64,000 bases of DNA from Diphasiastrum complanatum (Eukaryota > Streptophyta > Lycopodiopsida > Lycopodiales > Lycopodiaceae): assembly GCA_029204225.1 (NCBI GenBank), contig CM055100.1:22564248-22628247 (forward strand), written 5' to 3'. Shown here one piece after another: positions 41,801 through 48,865 of this stretch. The notes beneath the pieces are model-generated. The model had not been told where the DNA came from. It saw nothing but the letters and a program-made list of their open reading frames with translations, and searched no databases. How positions within the stretch are numbered: position 1 is the first letter of the stretch; the number at the start of each line of letters is the position of its first letter. A program made the position numbers and the translations under genes.

Positions 41801-42785
41801 GCACCATTTATTCTTAGACTATCTCTTTTCAGTTCGCAATTATAGTTTAGAATTTGACATCATTGTTCAGTCTGGTTACCATGCATATCATGTGTATTTC
41901 TTGTCCTATATGCATTTTGCCATGGAAAAGACATTGATAAATTTTCTTTCTTCCTTTTTTCTCTCTGAGTCTCTAGCAAAAGCCACCATCCTTCACTCTA
42001 TTCGTCATCTATTTCATCCTCATGTATTGGGTGCAAAAAATGAGAACTCATCTACAGCATGGGATCATATAGAAACTGTTTGAACAGGCACAACAAAACT
42101 AGTCAACAAAGCGTAACATGTATTAATTGTAGTGAGAACCATACATAATGGCGTAAAATCACTTCATGTGGCATTGGGGTGTGGATGTTGCAGATTTGGG
42201 CTCTACCTCAAATCCTTTTGAAGGGGTACAGCTATCCAAGAGGTACATAAATATGGTTGCAAAATTGTCAAGAACAACTTAGATTCAAACTCCAAGCTAG
42301 TGTCTCGAGGGCTGATAGCCAGACAATATGAGGTGCAAATGTAGGATTGTACTAAATAGAACAGTGTAGTAGCTGAACATGAAAAAAAAGATTCTCTTAC
42401 ATGCCACTTTTTGGATGACTGAACAAGAAACTTTCCATGTAAAATGCTTAACAACTTGAGGAAATTATCAGAATGCTTAGTGACCACTAACTGCTTCATT
42501 ACTATGTTTTCATGACGAAAGTCGTTTTGATTTAATACCATCACAAATAAATTACGAAATAGCCTTTGAAATATGAAGAAACGAACATCAAAGAAACAAA
42601 GAGCTTACCATGACTGAAACCGAAGAAGAAGTCGGTCGCATTGCAGGCAAGACCAAAGAACAACGTGCAGATCGACACACCAGGTTTCGAGCAGTCAGAT
42701 TGACACCATAGACTGGATTTTTGCATAGTAGTGGAGAAAGTTGGGAAACAGATTTGAAATAAAGGCTTGTCTTCAGTAAATCCAT
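8758..42785 (-). CDS. DAPB: 4-hydroxy-tetrahydrodipicolinate reductase (dihydrodipicolinate reductase), 3' end outside window
   Basis: The gene encodes the NAD(P)H-dependent reductase that converts hydroxy-tetrahydrodipicolinate to tetrahydrodipicolinate in plastid lysine biosynthesis. Four exons, read right to left, splice in frame with GT/AG borders: 42785-42609, 40315-40078, 37079-36946 and 8832-8758. They give 208 residues. Residues 1-59 are Ser/Arg-rich and Asp/Glu-poor, consistent with a transit peptide. Then come the nucleotide-binding [35 protein letters not shown] and the plant/cyanobacterial-type APQMGKQVV, ending in [14 protein letters not shown]. The C-terminal domain with the catalytic ESHQ...K region is not in the window. 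Intron sizes are 2293, 2998 and 28113 bp, and intron 4 exceeds 8.7 kb. No frameshift or stop is seen in the exons, so the gene may be functional despite its TE-filled introns. Identification is by remembered family motifs, not by a search. Confidence 0.85.
8833..10566. other. Intron 3, 3' portion; no gene seen
   Basis: This is apparently unique A/T-rich intronic sequence between exon 4 and the retroelement nest. No coding motif was recognised on either strand. The last 200 bases may be leader of gag fragment F. Confidence 0.4.
10567..10989 (+). pseudogene. Retroelement gag fragment F
   Basis: From ATG 10567 the frame reads [20 protein letters not shown]...QILDQLKPN, then stops. Further right, another frame reads [28 protein letters not shown], the shape of a Ty3/gypsy gag core (PPKF.G...A..W). 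It ends abruptly at 10989, where the LTR of element C begins, so F is the oldest layer of the nest. Stops and a shifted frame make it a relic. No LTR or pol of F was identified. Confidence 0.55.
10990..11149 (+). repeat. Element C LTR, left part (split by B)
   Basis: The sequence starts AGTTATGGACTCGGCTC and follows, in plus orientation, the first part of the B-family LTR as seen inverted at 23556-23400. It is interrupted at 11149 by element B, and the remainder continues at 23562-23839. The five bases before it (cttgg, 10985-10989) would be the target duplication of C, but C's other end is lost. Confidence 0.85.
11150..11556 (-). repeat. 3' LTR of element B
   Basis: 407 bp with ends AGTTATGG and CGTAACT in element sense, not TG...CA. 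Against the 5' LTR it lacks 11 bp (near 11206) and has about seven substitutions. A short purine tract (GGGGAG, complement of 11557-11562) precedes it in element sense. Confidence 0.93.
11603..13489 (-). pseudogene. Element B pol: RNase H, integrase, chromodomain
   Basis: The minus-strand reading continues from the RT across the SINE-like insert. RNase H shows [23 protein letters not shown] and [10 protein letters not shown] and ends VADALSR. The integrase shows an HHCC finger (H-x-x-x-x-x-GGH...CPFCLRNK), the core motifs [17 protein letters not shown] and [13 protein letters not shown], and a tail with [28 protein letters not shown] chromodomain follows ([32 protein letters not shown] written in part: [17 protein letters not shown]). 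Between about 12.24 and 12.0 kb the frame shifts out of and back into coding, so the integrase tail is not continuous. Domain order is that of chromoviruses. Confidence 0.85.
13490..13603 (-). mobile_element. tRNA-like SINE insertion in B pol
   Basis: An 86-bp insert (13504-13589) is flanked by a perfect 14-bp direct repeat, gtaaacacataatg, at 13490-13503 and 13590-13603. On the minus strand it contains an A-box-like TTGGCTTAGTTGG and a B-box GGTTCGAGCC about 30 bases downstream, as in RNA polymerase III promoters of plant tRNA-derived SINEs. No poly(A) tail is visible. The duplication length suits LINE-type target-primed insertion. It disrupts the RT/RNase H junction of B. It could equally be a retroposed tRNA fragment. 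Confidence 0.75.
13604..14540 (-). pseudogene. Element B reverse transcriptase
   Basis: The RT palm reads [41 protein letters not shown] and [13 protein letters not shown], with the catalytic box [10 protein letters not shown] (YxDD intact) and then FLGFLI. The upstream thumb-side part ([18 protein letters not shown]) is in another frame near 14.33-14.4 kb, so a frameshift lies at about 14.31 kb. The N-terminal end is cut at 14540 by element A, and the frame resumes at 20860 on the other side. Confidence 0.87.
14546..14903 (+). repeat. 5' LTR of element A
   Basis: 358 bp, TGTTACGAGC...CCTATTACA. It contains a TATA-like ctctatatcag near its 3' third (about 14830), the probable start region of transcription. 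Confidence 0.97.
14905..14917 (+). promoter_or_regulatory. Primer-binding site of A (initiator tRNA-Met)
   Basis: TGGTATCAGAGCC, one base after the LTR end, complements the 3' end of plant initiator tRNA-Met. It sets the priming point for minus-strand DNA synthesis. Confidence 0.93.
14918..15706 (+). other. Leader of element A
   Basis: An untranslated leader of about 790 bases with repeated cagcgagt/ctcgctg words. No long ORF is in frame with gag. It should hold the packaging signal, but none can be defined by eye. Confidence 0.7.
15707..20485 (+). CDS. Gag-Pol polyprotein of element A
   Basis: A single 1592-residue frame encodes all retrotransposition functions. An acidic N terminus (1-110) is followed by the gag core (about 115-300; [15 protein letters not shown]) and a CCHC zinc knuckle, C-F-V-C-x4-H-x4-C, at about 344-357. 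The protease is near 433 with V-D-D-G-A-T-H; the usual Ser/Thr after the catalytic Asp is Asp435. RT runs about 650-830 ([13 protein letters not shown], catalytic FLDD near 778), then RNase H about 920-1040 ([36 protein letters not shown]). The integrase has an HHCC finger about 1170-1215 and a DD35E core with Asp1242, Asp1303 and Glu1339. The chromodomain is about 1537-1585. The RT motif usually written NAPATF is NALATF here. The stop overlaps the polypurine tract. The ATG at 15707 is the first in frame and matches A2. Confidence 0.95.
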   Translation: MTTPQGPDQPQERGFDELETEALAYRKGKEPMEVEEQEQFAEELDELVTKEQFLQLVTEVDELKLALANFKSSVDDSFAELKNLILSSAKGSLPSTSQLSPSPLPSVSGETLRSHPSVFKDLKPPTFNGEEKDRNADILQTFLSKWKNIHALKQTPDHLQAIEAGLSLGPMAYKWWLNLQETGQTPRSWKAFEEAFLREFLPENELDRAWEAWERTVMDKSLIQYISQYREAILKIKNMDDYQKIRGFVRGLKDEYKVEVQRNSPTTLEQALRYAQIYDDSVGRKRARQQPLSEQLPQKDFQFKKKFLKRKKEDKFKGEAPQKRPSLIQPLKPDDFEKAKQERLCFVCMGKGHTVRQCPKGPFTKKDKKQVHLVQTVCFPSNSAASEIKVYHEDHEHCCQLTSAMLARPFSFGPHDLVRMHGKVGNQSVRVMVDDGATHNFINHTLVKKLKLPEVPSQHRYIVSLAKGEDKKIWETMVSKLNLGIQGYQDQINFQIMHLDRTDIVLGRDWLYSLGPSLHRNYQENTLSFQYKGREIQLHGEHDVPNSPMVCSSELCQLIGDEDHQVFLCDFQFIPEVSISSSIQQKISKLETLLSKFKDVFPEDLPHGLPPSREVDHVINLVPGTAPVSKPPYRVSRTEDEEITRQLTDYLGKGQIQTSSSPWASPVLLVKKKEGSMRLCVDYRALNKVTIKNKYPMPRADELFDQLDGAKFFSKIDLRSGYHQVRIKSEDVSKTAFRTRHGHYEFKVMPFGLTNALATFMTLMNSVLRPYLGKFVVVFLDDILVYSKTRKEHLKHLRKVFRLLRKHKLYAKQSKCEFFVEEVAYLGHIISSDGIKMDPNKVKAILSWLRPQNILELQIFLGLAGYYRRFVKEYAQIAVPMTNLLKGKGKEFIWESAQQESFDALKTALATAPVLKVVDPNQPFVVETDASDFAVGAVLTQGGRPVAFESKKLEPAQTRYSAYEKELFSIVHALKTWRHYLYGANFEVLTDHESLRYLCNQPELRGRKARWAELMQEFDMSIRYRRGKFNTVADALSRMPMINELSFTQIRNELLESLRGKCQHDAFFSIIWNSVQNRQLQTPEPVPGAGASSSKNTAVSVEDDDESEYTSSDDVEDSEPVSPKQTPVVEGQLTQGFKWKQYSIQDEYLLYRDRVCVPNSEDYRQQVLYECHDNPSAGHPGIQKTYELLRRQFFWPSMKKDVHQYVTSCQKCQVNKAERLKAGGLLHPLEIPAGKWESISMDFIVGLPKTQKGNDAIWVTVDRLTKMAHFIPTKTTVRAPELARLFVDGLFKLYGLPSGIVSDRDSKFTGNFWKAVFHHLHTKLNMSTTDHPQTDGQTERVNQVLEDMLRAYVSKRQTNWEEYLSILEFAYNSTKHSATGYSPFMPMYGFQPRSPTAVGFKQEKVEAARNFLEDLNQMIEHAKRSIRQSQDRARHYADPHRRDVQFSTGERVYLRVPVDSKTLKSGVCAKLSPRYCGPFTISRRLGEVTYELELPHSSKVFPVFHVSQLRKALTRLDNLVGDSVLVLPLDPQQPPHEPEEILDSRETQTRHTLYREYLVKWNDQPVENATWERGSVLRKIFPDFVLEDQVGS
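20484..20496 (+). promoter_or_regulatory. Polypurine tract of element A
   Basis: aagggggagggag directly abuts the 3' LTR and overlaps the gag-pol stop codon. It primes plus-strand synthesis. Confidence 0.92.
20497..20854 (+). repeat. 3' LTR of element A
   Basis: 358 bp, two substitutions from the 5' LTR. It is followed at once by the target duplication atact. Confidence 0.97.
20860..21373 (-). pseudogene. Element B protease region
   Basis: The minus-strand frame reads [16 protein letters not shown], the aspartic protease active-site motif with an intact D-T-G, then [16 protein letters not shown] and [12 protein letters not shown], and on to VVPQVISDL. It is cut at the right place by element A and continues at 14540 into the RT. 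This segment is open, but the upstream gag is not. Confidence 0.87.
21570..22564 (-). pseudogene. Element B gag with zinc knuckle
   Basis: An open run of 300 codons (22564-21662) encodes a Pro/Gly-rich N terminus and the gag core ([46 protein letters not shown]). It ends in TGA and, two codons on, TAA. The same frame then reads [16 protein letters not shown], a CCHC knuckle (C-x2-C-x4-H-x4-C), and meets TAG. Three in-frame stops around the knuckle uncouple gag from pol. Confidence 0.87.
22580..23126 (-). other. Leader of element B
   Basis: Between primer site and gag lies an untranslated, repeat-like leader. It contains gctgtccagcgc words (complement near 22595 and 22847) of the kind tandemly repeated in the leader of element C. 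Confidence 0.6.
23139..23556 (-). repeat. 5' LTR of element B
   Basis: 418 bp with AGTTA...TAACT ends. The primer site TGGTATCAGAGC (complement of 23127-23138) follows with no spacer. The target duplication gggcc is at 23557-23561. Confidence 0.94.
23562..23839 (+). repeat. Element C LTR, right part
   Basis: This continues the LTR interrupted at 11149, in plus orientation, to its end ...TTCGTAACT at 23839. The reassembled LTR is 438 bp counting the duplication once. It contains a perfect 41-bp tandem duplication (23727-23767 and 23768-23808; ctagggttaagtcttgc...) absent from the B copies. Confidence 0.9.
23840..23851 (+). promoter_or_regulatory. Primer-binding site of element C
   Basis: TGGTATCAGAGC directly follows the LTR, complementary to initiator tRNA-Met. 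Confidence 0.9.
24101..24715 (+). repeat. About 80-bp tandem repeats in the C leader
   Basis: A word of the form tgcaggctgtccagc(a/c)ccc starts at 24101, 24181 and 24260. Diverged versions follow at 24339 (tgcaagttgttcaatgccc), 24422 and 24502 (tggtggctgtcc...), and probably 24644. Spacing is 79-83 bases, so six or seven diverged units occupy the leader between primer site and gag. Confidence 0.7.
25128..25400 (+). pseudogene. Element C gag remnant
   Basis: ATG 25128 opens [15 protein letters not shown], followed by [21 protein letters not shown] and [11 protein letters not shown]. These align with B gag's [21 protein letters not shown] and LDGRAATWW. Similarity ends near 25340, and no zinc knuckle is found. 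Confidence 0.6.
25725..26426 (+). pseudogene. Unusual Asp/Cys repeat ORF leading into C protease
   Basis: This frame begins with a degenerate repeat of D-V-V-A-C-F-D / D-I-A-C-Y-D words (about 25740-25910), the DNA unit being near gatgttgttgcatgctttgat. It passes through an unfamiliar hydrophobic/acidic segment into [18 protein letters not shown], the protease active site with intact D-T-G. The protease is then frameshifted near 26340 and continues in another frame ([25 protein letters not shown] written in part: [14 protein letters not shown]). The repeat segment stands where a zinc knuckle would be expected. I do not recognise it. Confidence 0.6.
26362..27232 (+). pseudogene. C protease end plus unrecognised ORF
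   Basis: The protease resumes as [10 protein letters not shown]...[10 protein letters not shown]...[11 protein letters not shown], then a TAG (26567-26569), and the same frame continues with [20 protein letters not shown] as in B. From about 26700 the sequence leaves B entirely: a 170-codon Val/Ser/Ile-rich open stretch ends at 27232 with no RT motif (no SKIDLRSG, no YxDD). The function is unknown. Confidence 0.6.
27233..27649 (+). other. Unassigned tail of element C
   Basis: T-rich sequence with a near-duplicated phrase (atttggcattcttggttatta at about 27328 and 27411, 83 bases apart). It is hydrophobic in all open frames. No pol motif is seen. Confidence 0.45.
27650..28114 (-). repeat. 3' LTR of element D
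   Basis: 465 bp with AGTTACGG...CATAACT ends in element sense, the same terminal pattern as B and C. A purine tract (AGGGAG, complement of 28115-28120) precedes it. The five flanking bases atcgc (27645-27649) would be the target duplication within C, but the partner is deleted. Confidence 0.82.
28116..28999 (-). pseudogene. Element D integrase tail and chromodomain
   Basis: The minus strand reads [39 protein letters not shown], then a stop and frameshift near 28.75-28.65 kb. It continues with [36 protein letters not shown] and a chromodomain ([17 protein letters not shown]) to 28195. It is a sister of B. Everything upstream of the integrase catalytic Glu region is missing, because the sequence is fused at about 29.0 kb to a family-A copy. 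Confidence 0.85.
28984..29040. other. D/A2 deletion junction with filler DNA
   Basis: D homology runs to about 28992 (cgtaaataatcctcc) and A2 homology starts at about 29018. Between them stand repeated aaaaagtttcta units, matching the A2 edge, and ataatgtcttct words, matching both sides. This is patchwork typical of end-joining repair with templated insertion. Confidence 0.7.
29011..33270 (-). pseudogene. Truncated gag-pol of A2
   Basis: 1419 codons run without interruption from the same start as A through gag, CCHC knuckle, protease (again V-D-D-G), RT, RNase H and the integrase core including the catalytic Glu. They end in junction filler right after ...AARNFLED. The integrase tail and chromodomain are lost. 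Against A there are about four substitutions (including NAPATF where A has NALATF) and three extra residues after the zinc knuckle (KKEKKDKK against KKDKK). The enzyme domains could be made, but the element cannot complete its own replication cycle without a 3' LTR. Confidence 0.92.
34067..34424 (-). repeat. 5' LTR of A2
   Basis: 358 bp, the same length and ends as both LTRs of A, apart from a few changes (for example atagatcctaac at its inner end). The outer flank is ctatg (34425-34429). Confidence 0.95.
34430..36019 (+). mobile_element. LINE (non-LTR retrotransposon), 3'-truncated
   Basis: ATG 34486 starts [13 protein letters not shown], the N terminus of an apurinic-type endonuclease with the family's residues in order: Asn9, Glu36 (AETH), GDFNAR near 152, VVDYFIGS near 244 and ADHSLLLL near 260. 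A frameshift at about 35.3 kb moves the reading frame. It then continues through [14 protein letters not shown] and [23 protein letters not shown], the entry to the reverse transcriptase, and stops being recognisable at 36.0 kb. The RT catalytic box and the 3' tail are absent. It is intronic to dapB and lies directly beside the A2 LTR. Confidence 0.85.
36020..36945. other. Intron 3, 5' portion; no gene seen
   Basis: This lies between the LINE and dapB exon 3. Open stretches on both strands (for example 36416-36616) carry no family motif that I recognise. Confidence 0.4.
36946..37079 (-). CDS. DAPB: dapB exon 3
   Basis: Two bases complete the Gly split with exon 2, then 44 codons run from [19 protein letters not shown] to VIAPQMGKQ. 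The acceptor is TTTTCTTGTAG and the donor is CAG|GTCTATAT. It carries the GTTGGDR nucleotide-binding motif and the APQMGKQ signature of plant-type reductases. The donor is weaker than the others, and the intron it opens is the 28.1-kb one. Confidence 0.9.
37080..37814. other. Intron 2, left part; no gene seen
   Basis: A/T-rich intronic sequence between exon 3 and retroelement E. No motif is recognised. Confidence 0.4.
37815..38163 (+). repeat. LTR of element E
   Basis: 349 bp from AGTTATATATTGGG to ...TTCATAAGT, followed directly by the primer-site-like TGGAATCAGAGC (38164-38175, one mismatch to initiator tRNA-Met complement). The end resembles the D LTR (gcttcattgat...gatt...cata), so E belongs to the B/C/D group. 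The start is inferred from the AGTTA pattern only. Confidence 0.65.
38164..39653 (+). mobile_element. Element E leader and gag remnant
   Basis: After the primer site comes a leader of about 1.2 kb without ORFs (it includes ggcaacaaaaaaaa and repeated ttgctgg words). An open stretch at 39390-39653 ([22 protein letters not shown]...[16 protein letters not shown]) has the spacing of a gag core. No pol and no second LTR are present, so E is a truncated insertion in dapB intron 2. Confidence 0.5.
39654..40077. other. Intron 2, right part; no gene seen
   Basis: Non-coding sequence between the E remnant and dapB exon 2. Confidence 0.4.
40078..40315 (-). CDS. DAPB: dapB exon 2
   Basis: 79 codons plus one base, from [20 protein letters not shown] through [14 protein letters not shown] to [13 protein letters not shown] and the first base of Gly. 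The acceptor is ATTTGGTAG and the donor is G|GTGAGC. It encodes the Rossmann-fold entry (V-N-x-C-x-G-K-x-G) that binds NAD(P)H. It joins exon 1 at phase 0 (SVSVM|VNDC). Confidence 0.92.
40316..42608. other. Intron 1 of dapB
   Basis: 2293 bp, with donor GTAAGC next to exon 1. Near 41200-41730 the plus strand has a more G/C-rich, coding-like stretch ([16 protein letters not shown]..., then [17 protein letters not shown]) broken by stops and shifts. I cannot name it. The rest is A/T-rich. Confidence 0.55.
42609..42785 (-). CDS. DAPB: dapB exon 1 (transit peptide)
   Basis: 59 codons from ATG 42785 ([16 protein letters not shown]) to ...SSSVSVM with donor ATG|GTAAGC. It has no acidic residue after Asp2 and is rich in Ser, Leu, Arg and Ala, as expected for plastid import. 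The frame is fixed by the in-frame junction with exon 2; a longer ORF overlaps in another frame and was rejected for that reason. The precise start is less certain than the splice site. Confidence 0.75.
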
Positions 42786-44859
42786 AATATATTATAAAAT
42801 GAGAGCTAGATACTTTGTGTTTCTCTGGCCCTCTGATCAGAAATATGATGAATTTTTTCCAGAAAATTGTCCTGCACAGCTGAGCCAGGTAACTCGCAAA
42901 TTCAGACCAGAATGCAACGCTGATCACTTTGAACTTACAAACAGTATCTAACCCTAGTGCTCACTTTGTATTAATTGATATCCTCTAACATAAGGTATAG
43001 TGGAATGAGGATGCAGCTACGCGAGCCTATTAATGCGAGACCAGGCTTCTGTTTAAATCCAGCTGGTTCCACTGCATCCTCATGGGGTTATTGGCAATTT
43101 ATGCAGCAAATTAAGGGTCTCTATTGTTTCATAAAATCTGCCAATATTTCCACCAAAAAAATATAGTGACTACAAGCTACAATAACCCATTGCCTCAAGT
43201 AGATTCTTTTGAATGGCCACATAGCAATCTGAAATTTTCACCTTTTTTTATCTTTAATCTTTAAACTAAAAAGAGTTAGAGGAGGTTACTGGTGTATTTC
43301 ATCAAGGATCCAGTTACGTCTACCATTCATTGGGGAATGGTTTCACCTGTGAAATATGCCTGGTAATGGGTCTCCCTACGTTGAAAAAAAAATGAAGATC
43401 ACTACCATATCAACTCCAATCAGTAAAAATTTTCCAGAATGAGAAGTAGTTGGCTTCGATGGCATTTCAATCTATACATGTACATAGGAAGCGAGCATTA
43501 GATTATTGGAAAGCCCAAAAGACTTAAGCAGACCGATATACGCATTGACAATGAAAGTGCAAGCCAGAGTGGGGAAAGATTGTTTTATGAAAATAAATAC
43601 TTTCCACCATAGATAAAGAAATGCTGCATTGCTTGGCTTGCGAAACTAACAAACCTTCAAAACTTCCACGTAGCAGGTATGCTTCAATGTTGTGCTTTCA
43701 ACAAGGGCTGAGAGGTGTGTAGTATAATGTGCAGTTCTTGCTCGCTTGTGCGAATGAATGTGTGAATGACTGAATGCATTCGCACAAGGGGGACTGGCGA
43801 ACGATCCAGAAGAACGGCCTTGAAATTTAAACCTGAAACAAAAAAGAGATACAGTAATGAAAGTGCCATTAAAATGTTTCACGTGATAAACGCCAGCTTT
43901 CTAGTCACAACAAAAGTTTTTCTCGAACTTAATGAATTCTTTGTGGTGATTACGCCCGTTTTTTGGTCTTTTTAAAAAGCATAAAATGTTATTGAAAAGA
44001 TTTCAAAATTTTGAAGCCCATTTCATACGCGCGTCAATCCGCATCAAACTGCCACATGGCAGTTTTTCATTGGTCCAAAAACACCAAACCGTTGATTATG
44101 CTTTGTAAATGGCATGTGGAAAAGTCAAAGATTCCATTACGCAATGGAATGAGCCAGGCATAGGCCATTCTGCCCGGTTCGGCTTTCCAAGAAAATTTAG
44201 GCTCGACCCCTCCGGGCCTCACCCAAATTTTTTTGGAAATCCTTACCGAGCATAATGGCATGTGCCCGTGGCCTGTGCCTGGCTCCTTCCATAATACATT
44301 TTGGACTTGTCCCCTAAGATGTGGATGTGAGCTTAGAGAACAAGCCTACCATCTAAGGGCCTCTTCACATGTAAACTTGTTATCATTTTTTATGTCAATT
44401 CCGTCTTTGGATCACACCATCCGTTCTCACAAATCCACTTCACATGTGTTGGAAAGAGGTGATAATGCAATAACGACATGTCGAAGCTTGTGAACGACTT
44501 ATCGAGCGTAGCGGAAAGAGCCTGCTTTTCTAATGTATGACTACGCCCATCAATATTGAGCAAAACATAATGACAAAAGTCATGTTTAACCTTATAATAA
44601 TCAACTTTGAAATTGCCAGTTTTACAGTGATTACGTAGCCAAACGATAAAGTATTGAATTATCAGACAAAAGCAATATGAGATTTATCACCTACAAAAGA
44701 ATCACAGAGATGCATACATTCTAACATAATACTAAACGCAATAAAGGATAGATTGATTCAGCATAAAAACATATGATGATGAGCACAAGACAATTGCGGA
44801 TAGAAACCACATCCTCTAAGCTATCTCTGAGTAACTGAAGATCTCTGTCTGAATTTGCA
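42786..44859. other. dapB upstream region; no gene seen
   Basis: The presumed promoter side of dapB. No TATA box can be chosen with confidence. An imperfect inverted repeat (gagccaggcataggccat near 44150 with atggcatgtgcccgtggcctgtgcctggctc near 44253-44284) may be a small DNA transposon. No coding motif was found. Confidence 0.4.
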
Positions 44860-45247
44860 CTTTCGTTGAGAAGCAGTAAGCGCTAATAGCAAAACTCTTA
44901 ATGAATTCTAAAGAACTGAGCTAGAATACTCGAGTGTTCAAGCTTGAAAGCTTGAGAGAGCTGCTACAATACGTTGATCAAATGCTTGATTCTGATAATG
45001 AAAGTATAGTTATTTATACTAAGCAAAATGCGACAAGTCCAGTAGGACAGTTAATTAGGTCGTAGATCATAATGGCCAGTGGGCCATAGTGAGCTGACAT
45101 CCATCCAGTTAGTGCTTCCTAGAAATTGAACGATTCTCGAGGATTTCTGTAGACTGTGTAGAACATGCATAAAACTGTAGAGCTGGATAATGTAGTGGAT
45201 GAAGATTAAGAAAACGATTAGTCAATAATCAGAAGAATAATCCAACA
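44860..45247 (-). repeat. 3' LTR of copia element H
   Basis: In element sense it starts TGTTGGATTATTC at 45247, right after a purine tract (AAGGAGGAG, complement of 45248-45256). The far end near 44860 is approximate because no second LTR was found. Confidence 0.6.
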
Positions 45248-47600
45248 CTCCTCCTTAATCGAAATCCATGAATGCTTTGACCTTCAAACTTAGTTCTGCA
45301 CAAAATTTCTTGTTTGCATCCAGACTTTATGCTTTAGTAAAAATATATGTTGTCATATCTTGCGTTCGACAGTATTGCAAGTCAATCTCTTTGTCGAGAA
45401 CTTTGCTTCTGACATAGTGATACTTAATTTCAATGTGCTTACTCCTAGAATGAAATCTAGGGTTGGCTGATAAAGCAATGACACTTTGATTATCACAAAA
45501 TAGAATTGTCGGAGCATATTGATTCAAACTAATATCTAGAGCTGTCGCAGTTTGTTTGCGACTGTTCCGTGAAATACGACCATTGTTGAGGAAGAATGTA
45601 AATCTTGAAGTGGATTTACAAGTGTCTACATCTCCTGCCCAACTTGCATATGAAAAACCACTGAGAATATTGAGTTTGTCGTTGTCCACTCCTCCATAAC
45701 AAATGCAAAAGTCCATAGTAACTCGAAGATATCTCATGAGTCTGATAAGAGCCTTCCAATGTGTTATACTAGGATTGGTCATATATTGACTCAAGGGACT
45801 GACTATAAAAGCTATGTCTGGTTTGATATCGATCAGCAACATCATCATCTTTCAGATTCGTTGTTGATAAGTTGTTTGTCGGGGAGTAGACAAGCTTGGA
45901 CCTTCAAAAGTGATAGTCGACTTTGGAACTAAAGAGTTCAATATCTTGGGAAAGTCCGATAGTTCGGCTATATGAGCTTTGCCCTTACCTTTGAGGTTGA
46001 TAAATTGATCTTCGACGAAGATGACATCACGGCTGGTGAATATCTTCAACTCGACATAATCATATAGCTTATAAGCTTGATCTAAAGTAGTCTAGCTGAT
46101 GAAAATGGATTTGATACTCTGGAAGTCGAGCTTCTTCTTGAGATCATGCGGAATTTGTAACTAAGCAATACATCCAAAAACTCGTAAGTTCGATAAAGAA
46201 GGTTTGGAGCCTGTCCAAACTTCGTATGGTGTTTTGTCTGAGAGACCTTTAGTACGACATTTGTTCTGAATATAAGCTATAGTTGAAACTGCTTCAGCCC
46301 AGAATGACTTCGGAAGTGTCACATGTGATAACATCATCGCGGCACTTTGCCGATTCGACTAAGGTTCTATTCTTTATCTCAGCAAGACCATTCGACCAAG
46401 GCGAATAGGAGGTAATGTCTTATTGCTCAATGTTGTTGCTAAGACAATACTCCTTGACTTTAGTAGATATCTATTATCTCCCGTTGTCGAATCTCAATTC
46501 TTTTACCAGGTAGATTTTCTGCATGTTCTTTGAATGGTCAAAACTTGTGGAAAGTCTCTGATTTCTCCTTAATGAAATAAGCAGTTGTTCTTCTCGAATG
46601 TTCGTTAATGAAGATAATAAAATACTTTGCATCCAACAATGACAAAGTTTACATGGGACCACATATATCTGAATGAACAACATCTAACAAATCTTTTGTT
46701 GCATGCCTATGACTTGATTAAATCCTAGTATGCTTTCCAAGGATGCAGCTATGACAGACAAGGAGGTTGACTTTATCGACTGAATAGTCGAGATCAAGTC
46801 CTAGGGATTGTTTAGACATGTATGAAACAGATGCATGATTCAATTGTCCTAATCAATAATGCCATAGTAATGTTTTATTGACAAGAACAGAGCTTTTCAA
46901 GGATTGACTAGTATCAAAATGACAATGTGTCAATCTATATAAGTATCCATGCCTCTTGCCGAGTGCAAGAACCTTAATTTTCCTATCGATAATTCAGCAT
47001 TGATCAAACTCAAACTCCACCCTACGACCTAAATCAATGATGCTACTTACTGATAACATATTCGTAGAGAGTTTTCAAAATGTACATAGAAAACATTCGA
47101 TAGCAGTTTGAATTGATCATGCTAGAATTACAATCTTACAGTGCATTCACCTGCGATAGTGTGAGTGCTATTGTCACCGTACTTCTTTGTACTGTAAGGC
47201 GTATAGGAATGAAATGTTCACCATGATTGGAAGTGAGTCATCATTTGACATCTTGAGAGCGAAGAATTTTCTTCGTAGATGTAACTTAGAAGTTATGTCT
47301 TTCACATCATATAGTGAGCTCAGGATGTCCCATACTTGTTTTGAAGTATGAGCTTCAACTATATGGCCAATCTGAGTGTCTGATATATTGAGAATAATAA
47401 GCGTGAAAGTTTTATTGTCCTTCAACTTCCATTTTGAGTCGGATGTGTCGTCTTCAGGCTTATCTTCTGTACCTGTGATAACACTCCACAACTCATTGGC
47501 AATTAGCAAGGTCTTCATCTTAAATTTCCACAAGTAATAATTGGATCCATTTAGCTTGTCTGCGATAAGATCGACTTTACTCTAAGAATCCATCTGGAAT
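45248..47600 (-). mobile_element. Decayed Ty1/copia element H
   Basis: Minus strand, right to left. Gag starts near 47594 (a stop after MDS, then SKVDLIADKLNGSNYYLWKFKMK; 47533-47174 continues with the UBN2-type core). Integrase traces follow (VCHSCILGK, VVHSDICGPM, FWAEAVSTIAYIQNKC, LSDKTPYEVWTGSKPSL) at 47.0-46.1 kb and an integrase tail at 46049-45852. It then jumps to the RNase H end (PDIAFIVSPLSQYM...HWKALIRLMRYLR..., CDNQSVIALSANPRFHSRSKHIEIKYH) at 45848-45327. The RT palm is deleted at the junction near 45.85 kb. Stops are frequent. Its wording matches element I, so H and I are one family. Confidence 0.8.
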
Positions 47601-48487
47601 TTTAGTCTGTCGATATATCGATGACATTAAGAGAGGGCTATTGTGTTGTGCTACAATTGGAAATCAATTATCTGATACTGAAATTTGATACCACGAATTG
47701 AAGAATATGATATCAATTTGATATCGAGAAAGATATTAGGTATCAGAGCCCTGGTATAACATATCGCTCTAATATCATGAAGGTACGCTCTATCGCGTGC
47801 CAATCTTAACATTCAAACATCTAATCCATTCATTAAACATCAAATTACAATGGAAATACAAGAAATCAAGAAACTAGTCAAAATTCAAGAAACTAACTAA
47901 ATGTAGCAAAACTTCACCAAAATGGGTAAAGATAAAATCCATTATTCATTATTATTGATCATTCACAAGATTAGGCCTGACTCTAGAGCATGATCATAGC
48001 TCTCATGTGATTGTAGGCACATGAACCATCAATACTATCAAGAAAGCTCTCAAAGAGAAGCTTCAAGATCACCAAAAGTTCAAAAATCATAAAAGTAGAA
48101 TAGCCTTCAAATTAGCATGACCTCCTCTATTTAAAGCTCAATAAGGTATCAAAAGTTAAAGGGAAGTCGAAATGGGATGGTACTATGGTTTTGAGTGAAT
48201 TTTCACATGGGCCATTGTGAATCCATAATGGCTTGCAATCACTTTTTGAATGTCATTTTGAGGATAAGCATTTTTTTGGGGGGGATAACATGTCTTAATT
48301 TAGTATTTTATGCACTTCATTAAAATGTTGTAAGGTTGGAACTTGGGTTTTTACAAGCAAAGTTCAGATGCGAATTATGTACTATGTATCATTCATGAGG
48401 AGGCGAGGCCTGTGCTAGCACACTGAGCTGCAGGAGTGACAAAGTATGCTACATGGAGATGGCTAGCTATCGGATGAATGATATATG
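47601..48487. other. H leader/5' flank and unassigned sequence
   Basis: A diverged primer site (gctctaatatca, complement sense, near 47770) may mark the end of H's 5' LTR, which is not otherwise recognisable. From 47.8 to 48.49 kb I see only A/T-rich sequence. Confidence 0.4.
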
Positions 48488-48858
48488 ACATAGTAATAGT
48501 AGAATCCAAGAGAACCATGTATAAGCATGAAATGAGATAGAGAAGAGAGAAGATGACTCTCTCCACGAGTTACATCCTTTTATAGCAGGTCCAAACCCTA
48601 TTTGGCCACTTGGCTTTCCCACCAAAATGCTAACCCTACCAATTTTGGGTCTAGATTCAATGTACCCAACTTATTCAAATTGAATCTACTCAAACTCACA
48701 TTCTATCTTTCCCACACTTTCAAAAAGTGTCTATTCAAATGAAATTTAGACTCATGAACTTTGAAAAGTCAACCTCTAAGTCTAAAACAAGTTTTGGCCT
48801 CAATATGCCAAATATGGAAATATTGCAAAATGTGATGAAACTAGTTGAATCTTTCACA
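48488..48858 (-). repeat. 3' LTR of copia element K (truncated)
   Basis: It matches the outer 370 bases of the 5' LTR at 53870-54236, starting TGTGAAAG at 48858 after a purine tract (GAAGAGGGAG). Homology stops at about 48488, so roughly 280 bp of the LTR's inner end are missing. Confidence 0.85.
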
Positions 48859-48865
48859 CTCCCTC

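Noticed and set aside
42541-42927. Longer minus-strand ORF overlapping dapB exon 1
   Set aside because: Its frame does not join exon 2. The shorter overlapping frame ends ...SSSVSVM at a consensus donor and continues exactly into VNDCSGK.
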